A stretch of DNA of 64,000 bases, from the NCBI RefSeq assembly GCF_025399835.1, contig NZ_JAODVR010000001.1, positions 2,480,001-2,544,000 of the forward strand. Reading direction: 5' to 3'. Below the pieces are notes generated by a model. That model was given only the letters and a program-made list of their open reading frames with translations. It was not told the DNA's origin and made no database searches. A program made the translations under genes and the position numbers. Every line of letters begins with the position of its first letter. Positions within the stretch are counted from its first letter, which is position 1. Origin of the DNA: Haloarchaeobius sp. HME9146 (lineage in GTDB: Archaea; Halobacteriota; Halobacteria; Halobacteriales; Natrialbaceae). Shown piece after piece: positions 27,104 through 35,782 of this stretch.

Positions 27104-28039
27104 ATGGAATCCGGGACGATATCGCTGTCTACGCTCTCCGGCGGGTTCGACGCACACGTGACGCTCGAAAGCGGCCAGTCCTACCTCTGGCGACGCGAGG
27201 ACGGCCGGATGTACGAGGGCGACGACGAGGGCTCGCCCTGGTACTACACCGTGCTCGACCTGGACGAGAAGGACCACGACGTGACACCGGTTCCCGACGA
27301 CGAAGCGGAACCGACCGTGGTCCGCGTCCGCGTGACCGACGAGGCCGTCGAGTGGGAGGCCTCCTGTGACGCGCACGACCTCGTGACACACCTCCTGCGC
27401 CTCGACGACGACCTCGACCGCATCATCGCCGATGCACCCGACCGCGACCTCGTGCACGAGGCCTACGACGCCCATCGCGGGCTCCGGCTCGTGCGTGACC
27501 CGCCCTTTGGCTGTCTCGTCTCGTTCATCTGTTCGGCCCAGATGCGCGTCGAGCGCATCCACGAGATGGTCTCCTCGCTCGCGCGCGCCTACGGCGACGA
27601 GGTCGAATTCGACGGCCGAACGTACCACGCGTTCCCCCGCCCGGAGCAGCTCGCCGCGACCACCGAGCAGGACCTCCGCGACCTCGGTCTCGGCTACCGC
27701 GCGCCCTACGTCCAGCGGACCGCCGAGATGGTCGCCTCGGGCGAGGCCCACCCCGCCGACTTCTTCGACATGGAGTACGAGGCCGCACGCGACGCCATGA
27801 CGACGTTCGTCGGGGTCGGCGACAAGGTGGCCGACTGCATCCTCCTGTTCTCGCTGGGCTACCTCGAGGCCATCCCGCTCGACACCTGGATGCAGACCGT
27901 GGTGTCTGACTACTACCCCGAGTGCGACCGGGGCAACTACGCCGAGACCTCCCGCGCACTTCGCGAGACCTTCGGCGGCGAGTACGCCGGCTACGTCCAG
28001 ACGTACGTGTTCCACCTGCTCAGAACGCGCGAGGACTGA
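27104..28039 (+). CDS. ogg: Ogg1-type 8-oxoguanine DNA glycosylase/AP lyase
   Basis: The 311-residue protein has an OGG N-terminal beta domain (about 1-110, SGQSYLWRR) and a HhH-GPD fold (CSAQMRVERIHEMV, LGLGYRAPYVQRTA). Its hairpin FVGVGDKVADCILLFSLG holds the catalytic Lys near residue 241, and the catalytic Asp is in IPLDTW near residue 261. It excises 8-oxoguanine and cleaves the abasic site. The start at 27104 (ATG) is preferred because the longer frame adds a Pro/Arg-rich stretch unlike the family. Confidence 0.92.
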   Translation: MESGTISLSTLSGGFDAHVTLESGQSYLWRREDGRMYEGDDEGSPWYYTVLDLDEKDHDVTPVPDDEAEPTVVRVRVTDEAVEWEASCDAHDLVTHLLRLDDDLDRIIADAPDRDLVHEAYDAHRGLRLVRDPPFGCLVSFICSAQMRVERIHEMVSSLARAYGDEVEFDGRTYHAFPRPEQLAATTEQDLRDLGLGYRAPYVQRTAEMVASGEAHPADFFDMEYEAARDAMTTFVGVGDKVADCILLFSLGYLEAIPLDTWMQTVVSDYYPECDRGNYAETSRALRETFGGEYAGYVQTYVFHLLRTRED

Positions 28040-28087
28040 GCGCGCGACGAGTGAAAGCTTGATGTGGCAGGCAGCAGACGACCCGGT

Positions 28088-29068
28088 ATGCACTATTTTC
28101 TCACCGGTGCGACCGGGTTCGTCGGGGGCAGACTCGCCCGACGGCTGGTCGACGACGGCCACGAGGTGACGGCGCTCGTCCGGTCACCCGGGAAGGCGAC
28201 CGACCTCGAGGAGTACGGCGTCGAACTCGTCGCCGGCGACATCACCGACGGGTCGAGCATGCGCGAGGCGATGGCGGGCACCGACGGCGTGTTCCACCTC
28301 GCCGCGTGGTACCGTCTCGGCGTCGACGACCCCGAACTGGCCGAGCAGGTCAACGTCGAGGGCACCCGGAACGTCCTCGAACTCGTCGACAAACTCGACA
28401 TCCCGAAGGCCGTGTACACCAGCACGCTCGCCGTCAACTCCGACACCCACGGCGTGCGCGTGGACGAGGACTACCGATTCGAGGGCGAGCACCTCTCCAT
28501 CTACGACGAGACGAAGTGGCGCGCACACTACGAGGTCGCCGACCCGATGGCCGACGATGGCGTCCCCATCGTGACCGTGATGCCGGGCGTCATCTACGGC
28601 CCCGGGGACACCAGCCAGATGCGTGACCTCTGGGTCGACTGGCTGCAGGGCGACCTCCCCGTCATCCCCCGCGAGACCGCCTACTGCTGGTCGCACGTCG
28701 ACGACGTCGTGGACGCCCACGTCGCCGCGATGGAAGAGGGAGAGCCAGGCGAGGACTACATCATCGCGGGCGAGCCCTACACGCTGGTCGAGGCCATGGC
28801 GATCGCGAGCAACATCGTCGGCAAGGAGGCCCCGCGGGCCATCTCGCCGCGCTGGTTCCGGGGGATGGCGATGCTGGCGGGCGTCGCGGAACGGTTCGTC
28901 TCGCTCCCCGAGACCTACAGTTCCGAAGCCCTGCGCGTGCTCGGCGGCGCGACGTACCTGGGCGACAACGCGAAGGCCAAGCGCGAACTCGGACTGCAGC
29001 ACCGACCCTTCCAGGACGGCCTCAGGGAGGTCCTGGAGCACGAACAGGCGCAGCTCGGGCTGGAGTGA
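28088..29068 (+). CDS. NAD-dependent epimerase/dehydratase (extended SDR)
   Basis: The 326-residue protein has the SDR fingerprint: TGATGFVGGRLARRL (Rossmann motif), GDITD, HLAAWY and PGVIYGPGD. The usual YxxxK appears as YDETKWRAHYE near residue 142. That family typically modifies nucleotide sugars or flavonoid-like substrates; the actual substrate cannot be told. It begins 48 bp after the glycosylase gene, on the same strand, and could be in the same transcript. Confidence 0.88.
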   Translation: MHYFLTGATGFVGGRLARRLVDDGHEVTALVRSPGKATDLEEYGVELVAGDITDGSSMREAMAGTDGVFHLAAWYRLGVDDPELAEQVNVEGTRNVLELVDKLDIPKAVYTSTLAVNSDTHGVRVDEDYRFEGEHLSIYDETKWRAHYEVADPMADDGVPIVTVMPGVIYGPGDTSQMRDLWVDWLQGDLPVIPRETAYCWSHVDDVVDAHVAAMEEGEPGEDYIIAGEPYTLVEAMAIASNIVGKEAPRAISPRWFRGMAMLAGVAERFVSLPETYSSEALRVLGGATYLGDNAKAKRELGLQHRPFQDGLREVLEHEQAQLGLE

Positions 29069-29156
29069 TTCGACACCCCCGCTGCGGCCCCATCAGGCAC
29101 TGGCCGAATTCGCATCCACCGCAACCCCCAAGTTCTCGACCGTAGTCCGGAGTGAC

Positions 29157-30014
29157 ATGGACGGTCACGGCCGCGCCACTGCCCCCGCCGCGGGCACGGT
29201 GCTCAACGCGCTCGCGAACGGACGAGGCTGCGCCTTCGCGATAGACCTCGAGACGACCGCCGAGGTGACGCTCGACGATTCGGGGACCTTCCGCGGCGAG
29301 GTCGCGGAGGCCGCCGACGCGGACACCCGCCTCATCGAGCGCTGCGCCGAACTCGCGGTCGAGCGCTGGGGCGACGACGAGACGACCGGCGCACAGGTCA
29401 CCACGGAGAGCGAGGTGCCGATGGCTGCCGGGCTCAAATCGTCGAGCGCCGCCGCCAACGCCACCGTCGTGGCCACCTGCGACGCGCTCGGCGTGGACCC
29501 GGACCCGACCGACGCCTGTCGCGTTGGCGTGCAGGCCGCCCGCGACACCGGCGTCACGGTCACCGGCGCGTTCGACGACGCCAGCGCCAGCATGCTCGGC
29601 GGCGTCACCGTCACCGACAACACGCAGGACGAACTGCTCGCCCGCGAAGAGGTCGACTGGGACGTGCTGGTCTGGTGGCCCGACCAGCAGGCCTTCAGCG
29701 CCGACGCCGACGTGGACCGCTGCAAGCGAATCGCGCCGATGGCCGACCTCGTCGCCGAACTCGCCCTCGACGGGCGCTACGGCGAGGCGATGACGGTCAA
29801 CGGCTTCGCGTTCTGTGGCGCGCTCGGCTTCCCGACCGACCCGATGCTCGAGGCCCTGCCCGACGTGGACGGCGTCTCCCTGTCGGGTACCGGCCCCAGC
29901 TACGTCGCGGTGGGCGACCGCGACACGCTCGAATCGCTCGCAGACACCTGGAACGAACGAGACGGAGAAACATGGCTCACGACGACACGACCCAACGGCT
30001 GCCAGACGACATGA
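29157..30014 (+). CDS. aroK: archaeal GHMP-type shikimate kinase
   Basis: The 285-residue protein belongs to the GHMP kinases that replace the bacterial P-loop shikimate kinase in archaea. It has a leading GRATAPAAGTVLNALANGRG (unlike AroK P-loops), the ATP-binding motif PMAAGLKSSSAAANA and a C-terminal SGTGPSYVA glycine loop. It phosphorylates shikimate with ATP. Its stop overlaps the region encoding the chorismate mutase N-terminus, so the two act in the same pathway from one transcript. Confidence 0.93.
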   Translation: MDGHGRATAPAAGTVLNALANGRGCAFAIDLETTAEVTLDDSGTFRGEVAEAADADTRLIERCAELAVERWGDDETTGAQVTTESEVPMAAGLKSSSAAANATVVATCDALGVDPDPTDACRVGVQAARDTGVTVTGAFDDASASMLGGVTVTDNTQDELLAREEVDWDVLVWWPDQQAFSADADVDRCKRIAPMADLVAELALDGRYGEAMTVNGFAFCGALGFPTDPMLEALPDVDGVSLSGTGPSYVAVGDRDTLESLADTWNERDGETWLTTTRPNGCQTT

Positions 30015-30286
30015 ACCTCGACGAACTCCGTGAGGAGATCGAGGAGATAGACCGCGACATCGTCGAACTCATCGCGAGACGGACGTACGTCGCCGACACC
30101 ATCGCGCAGGTCAAGGAGGAACAGGGCCTGCCGACCACCGACGAAGCCCAGGAGCAGGCGGTGATGGACCGCGCGGGTGAGAACGCCGAGCGCTTCGAGG
30201 TCGAGGCGAACCTCGTGAAGGCCATCTTCCGGCTGCTCATCGAGTTGAACAAGGTGGAACAAAGACATAATAGGGAAATCAAGTGA
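29972..30286 (+). CDS. chorismate mutase
   Basis: The 104-residue protein is an AroQ-class helical chorismate mutase: ELREEIEEIDRDIVELIARR with its catalytic Arg, then YVADTIAQVKEEQGLP with the active-site Lys. It turns chorismate into prephenate for Phe and Tyr synthesis. Two starts are possible: ATG at 29972 with ggag five bases upstream (chosen), overlapping aroK by 43 bp, or ATG at 30011, which forms an ATGA overlap with the aroK stop and gives 91 residues. Either way it is coupled to aroK. It is the last gene of the core chromosomal segment. Confidence 0.93.
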   Translation: MAHDDTTQRLPDDMNLDELREEIEEIDRDIVELIARRTYVADTIAQVKEEQGLPTTDEAQEQAVMDRAGENAERFEVEANLVKAIFRLLIELNKVEQRHNREIK

Positions 30287-30798
30287 CGGCGTGGACTTGG
30301 CGTGTTATTCAGAACCCCATTTAAATACAGTTTATATGCAAAGGGGTAGCGTTAGCCACTGAAAGGTCCCTACGGAATCCCCGCCACTATCCTTAATTGC
30401 ATCCTGAATCTCATGAACTTGTGCAGTAACCGTCTCTCGCACGTCGCTCTTGACAGTTCCCGAGTAGGACTATCAACCGTTGCTGTATACACAGCCCGTC
30501 TCGGGTAAGACCACGGGCAGCTAGAGAGGTGCTGATTCGGTTGAATCAGAGGTCTCGGTCTGTCGCTTCATCCAGTGTTCTGAACCGAACTTATCAGGAA
30601 TTGGCTGCTGAATACAGGGGATTAATGCCGTATAGCTGACTCTGATATTTGGAAGTATCTGGTTTAATTACTTTTTGGAACTAAACACCGATGCTATGTT
30701 TGATTTCTAGTTTGTCAGTTGAGTGTTACAGTGTGCTATCGGAGAAAGCGATTGGCCGATAAGGAGTTATGAGACCTCACCCAAAATATGGATATTAG
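30287..30798. other. non-coding left edge of the island
   Basis: No convincing gene. It contains TATA-like tttaaata (near 30319) and tttatatg (near 30330), a perfect 6-bp inverted repeat with 4-base loop at 30533-30548 (TGATTC/GAATCA), and a second stem at 30494-30499/30513-30518. Its 3' end holds a nine-codon reading frame, 30769-30798 (MRPHPKYGY, stop TAG), which abuts the next ATG and has AAGGAG two bases before its start. Confidence 0.5.
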
Positions 30799-31809
30799 AT
30801 GTTTGAGACCGGTGATGATTTTGATAAGAAGAAAAATCGGGTGCCGAATGCCAGTGCTGTAAGTCGGGCGAATAACTATTTCGTTCTACATAAAGGGGGT
30901 CGAGACGGATATAAGTTACATATTGTTGATAAGCACCGGTTAGTTGCAACTGAATCGCCGAACGGTAATCTGGTCATATTCAATGGGTGGAAGTCGTATT
31001 TCACTGGGTTCCCTCATCCAGTAGCAAAAGCAGCGTGGGATCGATTAAAAGAGCGGCGCCACACTGGGGTTCAGGGAAAGCCGATTGCAAGGCTCACTGT
31101 GACCAAAACACCAGATTCCACACCACCTCACAAACTTCCTCGGGACAGGCCGCGTAGTGGAACAGTGTCTCTCCAAAATAACAAAGTCATCGCAACGACT
31201 GAGGATAGTGGAGTCACTAATGTCTTGTCTGGTCTGGATGCGGTGACAATAGAGTACCGTGGTATCTCCTCCCCGACTACTGACCAGTCTCAGAATCCAA
31301 AGGCAGACGATAACGAACAAAATACTGCATCCTCCTCAACGACCACGCGGTCAATTCCATCCAGCGCAGTGGGATCATATCCTGAGTTGGCACGGCTATT
31401 CAATCACGAGGCGTACGACTCATACTCGAAGTGGCCCAGATATCTGTATGAGCATTCCGACGACAGAGTCCTTCAACAATTTGTTGCTGAACTCCTATCA
31501 GTTCTGGGGTATGAAACGTCCGAGGTCGGAGAACTAGATCTCTATCACGACGTCACAGCCCAAAAGGAGGGCCGCCAAATTCGCGTGAAAATATTCCTTA
31601 ACCAAACGATTGATGAGATTGATATAGAGTTATGTGAATCCCAAGCCAATATTTGCGACATAACGGCTTTCTTCGTAATAACAGTCGATACTGACCTAAC
31701 TGACCGAGCTCAATTCACAGGCTGGAGCGACGATATTAGGGTAATCGACAGTAAGGAACTATACGACTTAGTTAAAGGTGCAGTTCTGCGGATTAGCGAA
31801 ACGACCTAA
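30799..31809 (+). CDS. two-part protein with degenerate Mrr-like C-terminus
   Basis: Residues 1-150 are a beta-rich domain I do not recognise (YFVLHKGGRDGYKLHIVD, LVIFNGWKSYFTGFPHPVAK). After a Ser/Thr-rich linker, residues ~215-336 look like an Mrr/restriction-endonuclease fold: QFVAELLSVLGYETSEV, a possible metal-binding Asp pair in ELDLYHD, then a strand with RVK, CDITAFFVITV and the IRVIDSKELYDLV tail typical of Mrr domains. The Gln/Glu-x-Lys motif is altered, so activity is doubtful. ATG at 30799 directly follows a nine-codon frame. AT-rich codons indicate transfer. Confidence 0.6.
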   Translation: MFETGDDFDKKKNRVPNASAVSRANNYFVLHKGGRDGYKLHIVDKHRLVATESPNGNLVIFNGWKSYFTGFPHPVAKAAWDRLKERRHTGVQGKPIARLTVTKTPDSTPPHKLPRDRPRSGTVSLQNNKVIATTEDSGVTNVLSGLDAVTIEYRGISSPTTDQSQNPKADDNEQNTASSSTTTRSIPSSAVGSYPELARLFNHEAYDSYSKWPRYLYEHSDDRVLQQFVAELLSVLGYETSEVGELDLYHDVTAQKEGRQIRVKIFLNQTIDEIDIELCESQANICDITAFFVITVDTDLTDRAQFTGWSDDIRVIDSKELYDLVKGAVLRISETT

Positions 31810-32195
31810 GGAGTGGAGGAGGTTTCAAGCAGTTGTGACACATTGTTTCTTTGTCCTGCTGATTCAACCTCTCCTAAAAAAGCAGTCTGATACTGCACTC
31901 GAGCCCTATATTTAGCACGTTACAGACGAAATCATGTGCGATTGTCAGGAACATCGGTGATTCACTCGCACTCCATGTGTTTCAGCGCATTCAGCCAACA
32001 GACGCCGAAACAAACGACAGCCGGGTGCTGACTGCATCCTTTGTATCTCGTACAGTTGAAATGCCGGGTGAGGGCGCACCTCTTTGATTTTGAAGTACAA
32101 GCCAATACATCGACGGTGTTGACCATGTTTTCATGGAAACAGCAGAATAGTAAGAACAGCACCTCAACACACAACGTACGCATCTACCGCGCCGA
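31810..32195. other. intergenic stretch with a possible gene remnant
   Basis: No intact gene. A 58-codon window open on the + strand (31878 to the TGA at about 32096) has no ATG, GTG or TTG start and ends inside the spacer. It may be a decayed coding fragment, but I recognise no family. The end of the integrase gene (minus strand) follows. Confidence 0.35.
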
Positions 32196-33323
32196 TTAGA
32201 GATTTAGACTGAATACCTTCTCTCGATATTCATCCTCGATATGCTCGTATTCTACGTGGATGTATCGATGGAACGCGTCTCGGGTATTATCGACTTCAGA
32301 CGATTGTACGTCACCCCGCATGTATTGCACCCAGGGTTCTGGCATCCGAGCCTCCAACCTGAACCACGATGAGAACCAGTGCCGGGCCCAGTGGGGACTA
32401 ATTGACCGCTTCTGATCGTCGTTCGTAATCTGATACTCAGGCCACCAATGCTTCCTCCACACGTACTGTAGATTCGACGGGTTCATTTGCCCACCTTTCT
32501 GCGTAAGGAACACCCATGGTGACCCATTATCGGGCCTGATCAATAGCCAATCGATGAGAACGCGGCGCATCTCGTCATCTAGCGGAATGACCGTCGGATT
32601 CTTTCGCTTGTTGCCAGGACGATTTTTCTTTGTGTCGATGAATACAGCATTTGGACGCCCTTCGAGTTGAGGATGGGAACCCATCTGGTCATGGTCCTGT
32701 CCCTCACCGTTGTAGTGGTTCAGAACGTCTGCGTTCGTGACGTGCACGTCCTCGAACCGCAGATTCCCGATCTCTCCTGGGCGAGCACCTGTTTTCACTC
32801 CAAAAACCGTCGCAGCCCGCTCACCAACGTGCTTTATGCCGGCCACCTGCTTGCGAAGATCATGGATATCGAGTTTGGGGAACTCGCGCGTGTCCGGGCT
32901 TTTAAGTGGTCCCTCGTTATTCTTCTTCGCTAATTCGTACGGATTGTACTCGTCGGGGTGCGGGAACCGACTGTCCTCTTGCATCCACTCGTACACCTCC
33001 GCAACGCGGTTTACCAGCTTACGTGCCGAGTCACCGTTCATCCGCTCGGTCAACTCCTCTATCCACGCCTCTACGTGATGGTGACTCGCGAGAGTGGGCT
33101 CGCGCTCGGGATACGCCCGCTGCATAAACTCACTCCATTGGTCAAACGCTTCCTGGTATTTCTTCGCGAATGAACCCGCTATGTCCTTTTTTGGGATACG
33201 AGTTTTGAGGTACCGGTCGTACCAGTCCACATCGATTTGCTTCATTTCCTCATTATACACTTCCAATGGGTCGCTCGTGCGCCCAAACGCCTCCGCTACT
33301 TTGTCTTCTGGATTCTTATTCAT
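32196..33323 (-). CDS. tyrosine site-specific recombinase (integrase)
   Basis: The 375-residue protein has an N-terminal SAM-like core-binding domain (about 50-125) and a catalytic domain. The active-site residues are visible: Arg181 in GARPGEIGNL, a Lys in the DTKKNRPGNK hairpin, His311 and Arg314 in SPHWARHW, and a Tyr nucleophile at 354 or 359 in HRYIHVEYE. It should catalyse integration and excision of the surrounding element. The start MNKNPEDK at 33323 overlaps the upstream gene by 8 bp; a longer frame adds no family similarity. Confidence 0.9.
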   Translation of the reverse strand: MNKNPEDKVAEAFGRTSDPLEVYNEEMKQIDVDWYDRYLKTRIPKKDIAGSFAKKYQEAFDQWSEFMQRAYPEREPTLASHHHVEAWIEELTERMNGDSARKLVNRVAEVYEWMQEDSRFPHPDEYNPYELAKKNNEGPLKSPDTREFPKLDIHDLRKQVAGIKHVGERAATVFGVKTGARPGEIGNLRFEDVHVTNADVLNHYNGEGQDHDQMGSHPQLEGRPNAVFIDTKKNRPGNKRKNPTVIPLDDEMRRVLIDWLLIRPDNGSPWVFLTQKGGQMNPSNLQYVWRKHWWPEYQITNDDQKRSISPHWARHWFSSWFRLEARMPEPWVQYMRGDVQSSEVDNTRDAFHRYIHVEYEHIEDEYREKVFSLNL

Positions 33324-33843
33324 TTTCTTGGGGTATGTTCTTACGGTCCCACAGCCGAGTCTGCCAGATATCATACGTCGCACCGCCCAACAGAACGGCC
33401 ATAATCGTCGGCTGATAACGGTGCGGCCAGTCAGGGTTGAACGCCATCCACCGGTACCATTTAAACAGGGGTCTGAACCGGGTGTCATGCGTTGTCTTCA
33501 ATGAGGCATCGGAGGCTGCCACCTGCTCGGTAAGCCAGCCCTCGATGTCATCGGGATCAGCAAGCGCAGGATGTACGTCGTGCTTTTCGCAATACTCACA
33601 CCAGAGTTCGTACGCGCGTCCATACACGGTCTCGCGGGTGTGCTGGCTGGTGTTGGAAAGTTCATCCGAACAGAATTTCCTCCACGCCTCGTTCGCGTCC
33701 ACGTCGGTCCTGAAGTTAGAAAGATAGTGTCGCGCGGGCACATCCTCGACGCTTTTGTATACCCCGAGGAACGCGCGAGCGTCTTGTTCGACTAGACTAC
33801 CTTGGTGATACCCCGAGTTGTAGTCGTAGTTCGTCTCGATCAT
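33316..33843 (-). CDS. integrase-like core-binding domain protein without catalytic domain
   Basis: The 175-residue protein resembles only the N-terminal SAM-like domain of haloarchaeal integrases: RETVYGRAYELWCEYCEKH, DDIEGWLTEQVA, FRPLFKWYRWMAF. It lacks the Arg...His-x-x-Arg...Tyr catalytic part. Its end overlaps the integrase start by 8 bp, so the two are co-translated. It could modulate the integrase or be a relic of an older recombinase; tight overlap and intact reading favour function. It starts at 33843 in an ATGA overlap with the preceding gene. Confidence 0.7.
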   Translation of the reverse strand: MIETNYDYNSGYHQGSLVEQDARAFLGVYKSVEDVPARHYLSNFRTDVDANEAWRKFCSDELSNTSQHTRETVYGRAYELWCEYCEKHDVHPALADPDDIEGWLTEQVAASDASLKTTHDTRFRPLFKWYRWMAFNPDWPHRYQPTIMAVLLGGATYDIWQTRLWDRKNIPQENE

Positions 33844-34259
33844 TGAACGTACATCCTCCCGTGTTCGTCGATGTCAAGCTCGTCCCCATCCAGCCTGTCG
33901 AGAATCTTGGCAACACGGGAATTGGCCGTATTGATGACGTGCTGTACGACGTTCGGATACTCTGTACCCGGATTGTTTTTTACGTACTCAACAATCGTGT
34001 TACCCTCACTAGCGTAGACTTGCGATTCGAGTGTTTGGATTCGATTACGTGCGTGCGTGAGCTCGGAGCGAAGATCGTTGCACTGCTGACGGAGTTCATC
34101 ACGGGTCTTGTCAGAGGCTGGGGCTCGAGAGAATTTTTTCAGACCAGCTTCTACCATCGCTTGGACCCATTCGCTCATAGACATGCCCATGCTGTCAGCA
34201 TGTTGTGCCCAGCGTTCGTGCTGTTCCTCTTCGACGTAGGTGGCGACGTGCTTGCTCAC
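33840..34259 (-). CDS. coiled-coil DNA-binding protein, likely element regulator
   Basis: The 139-residue protein has an N-terminal ribbon-helix-helix-like segment (MSKHVATYVEEEQHERWAQH, then SMSEWVQAMVEAGLKKF). A coiled coil follows (RDELRQQCNDLRSELTHARN), and then a C-terminal small domain (VAKILDRLDGDELDIDEHGR). It starts with GTG at 34259. It lies in the integrase operon, its stop overlapping the next gene by ATGA. Such proteins in halophile plasmids and proviruses are often annotated as DUF5805-like; I treat this as a possible link only. A role as repressor or directionality factor is plausible. Confidence 0.65.
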   Translation of the reverse strand: MSKHVATYVEEEQHERWAQHADSMGMSMSEWVQAMVEAGLKKFSRAPASDKTRDELRQQCNDLRSELTHARNRIQTLESQVYASEGNTIVEYVKNNPGTEYPNVVQHVINTANSRVAKILDRLDGDELDIDEHGRMYVQ

Positions 34260-34261
34260 TC

Positions 34262-34546
34262 TCAGTCACCCCCGCTGAAGTCTGTGTGTTGATTTCCCTG
34301 AGGAGATTCGGGTTGTTCTACGGGAGTCAGCAAAATCGCGCCTTTGTATACGCTAGGGACCACCGCTTCGGTGTCAGCGGAGATCCCAAGTTTGCGGATT
34401 TCACGTCTATCCAGTACAACTGCGACTGTTACAGGTGTTCCATCGGCAGCGCGTACAATCTTGGCTGCTTCACGATTGGTCTCGCTTTTGCTGTCAGTGC
34501 TGGAATCGAAACACGGCTGACCATGTTCAACGGGTTCGCTACTCAT
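34262..34546 (-). CDS. small AbrB-like protein, first gene of the integrase operon
   Basis: The 94-residue protein has a disordered N-terminal third. Its central VTVAVVLDRREIRKLGISAD and EAVVPSVYKGAILLTPVEQ strands look like a SpoVT-AbrB swapped-hairpin fold. It is separated by 2 bp from the coiled-coil gene. It likely controls the operon by binding the palindromes upstream (inference). Confidence 0.6.
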   Translation of the reverse strand: MSSEPVEHGQPCFDSSTDSKSETNREAAKIVRAADGTPVTVAVVLDRREIRKLGISADTEAVVPSVYKGAILLTPVEQPESPQGNQHTDFSGGD

Positions 34547-34862
34547 TTCGCGAGCCTCCGTTGGAACGTGCGGGAAGGGCTGTTTGGAGGGCGGTCAACC
34601 GATGAGAGAGATAGATATGTCTAATCATTTTTTCGTTGTCACTCTTTTTTCTGGCTTCGAGGAGGGACTGTCGCACTAGCGCCCGTCCTCATGTTTCAGG
34701 AGCTGGGACGGGCGTGGGAACGCGACTTGTATTCCCCCAGTTTGCTTCCCGGATATGGTGGGAAAGCAACTGAAAAGGCCCACCACCCACTTAAAAGGAT
34801 TTGGGAATTAGTTGGTAACTTAGTTACTAAACGTTATCTCACTTAGCTGTCTCAACCACTCC
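34547..34862. promoter_or_regulatory. control region between integrase operon and DUF7344 genes
   Basis: This 316-bp AT-rich spacer has no gene. It carries a perfect 9-bp inverted repeat, CGCCCGTCC at 34680-34688 and GGACGGGCG at 34706-34714 (17-base loop), and a 13-bp palindrome GTAACTTAGTTAC at 34815-34827. The first could be a hairpin at RNA level; the second looks like an operator for a dimeric regulator. Genes on both sides are on the minus strand, so the region contains the promoter for the AbrB-like gene (34546). Confidence 0.5.
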
Positions 34863-35243
34863 TCATTTTTCGTTCACATTCTCCAACAAAGTCTCCAGAA
34901 TTCTCAGGATTAGCCCGATCTTCGGGATGTTCTGCCCGGGGGTAATCGTCTTCCCTCGAGAATCAATCTCGATTATTTTTGCTTCAGCGAGCTTGTGAAG
35001 GTGTGCTTGGTCCAGACTGGAGTACACACGATGGTATATCTCACCAGTTGCTTGACTACGTGGCACTCCGTGTTCGATTGCAGCAATGTAGCGGGCAATC
35101 TCACGCAGGGTTGTACTTTGTCCCTCCTCCATCTCAAGAACGTATCGGATGACATGCCGGCGGCGATCTGCCTGCAAGAGATGGCACAACTCCGTAATTT
35201 GGTTTTCTAGAGAACTACAATCAAACGTCCTGTGTTCAGTCAC
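34863..35243 (-). CDS. DUF7344-type winged-helix regulator (second of pair)
   Basis: The 126-residue protein starts with GTG. It has a winged-helix pattern: HLLQADRRRHVIRYVLEMEE, then TTLREIARYIAAIEHG, then HRVYSSLDQAHLHKLAEAKI, and a wing (IIEIDSRGKTI). This arrangement is typical of the haloarchaeal DUF7344 family, predicted transcription regulators. Its start overlaps the upstream gene by 8 bp, and that gene is a paralogue of it. Confidence 0.7.
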   Translation of the reverse strand: MTEHRTFDCSSLENQITELCHLLQADRRRHVIRYVLEMEEGQSTTLREIARYIAAIEHGVPRSQATGEIYHRVYSSLDQAHLHKLAEAKIIEIDSRGKTITPGQNIPKIGLILRILETLLENVNEK

Positions 35244-35655
35244 ACGTACTCTCCGGAATCAGCCTAGCGGGCCGTGCAAGGCGCTGCTGTATCTCTATTA
35301 ACAGATTTGCAATTTCGTGGGTTTGCGCTCGAACGAGAATAGCCCCTGAGTCTTTGTCCCACTCGATTAGCTCGTATCGATCCAGAACTGGAAGATGTAC
35401 ATGGTGCAGCGAGATGTAGAAACGATGTCGCTGGTCCTTTGTGAGAGCTTGCGGCGGTCGATCGCGTTCAGTCGCCGCTAATCTGATTGCGAGGGATGAC
35501 ACCGAATCGGGGCGATCTCGGGCCGCTAGGATGTGGATTGTTTCCCGGCGTCTTGGGTTCTGGATTATCTCATACAATTCTGGTTCCGACAGTCGGATTG
35601 ACTGACTTTTTGTAAATTTTGATCTTAACTGTTCGAGGAAGTTTGAGAAGCTCAT
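35236..35655 (-). CDS. DUF7344-type winged-helix regulator (first of pair)
   Basis: The 139-residue protein is a second winged helix of the same type (EIIQNPRRRETIHILAAR, SLAIRLAATERD, FYISLHHVHLPVLDRYELIEW). The two genes overlap by 8 bp, so they are probably co-expressed, perhaps as a heterodimer. Its start at 35655 is 127 bp from the divergent CoiA-like gene, so the shared space may hold operators for both. Confidence 0.65.
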   Translation of the reverse strand: MSFSNFLEQLRSKFTKSQSIRLSEPELYEIIQNPRRRETIHILAARDRPDSVSSLAIRLAATERDRPPQALTKDQRHRFYISLHHVHLPVLDRYELIEWDKDSGAILVRAQTHEIANLLIEIQQRLARPARLIPESTCD

Positions 35656-35782
35656 CACTAAGGCTCGCATTGAGCTTCTCAAACACAAGAGCCTCCAAAT
35701 GTGCTCTATTCGGTATACTACAGTGCTGGAGACTCATGCGGTTCATGATTTTATCTTCTCCCAACAATTCGGAGGATACAGC

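Noticed and set aside
31962-32183. 73-codon minus-strand frame rich in Cys
   Set aside because: Composition is unlike a haloarchaeal protein, and a competing open window exists on the other strand; no start signal.
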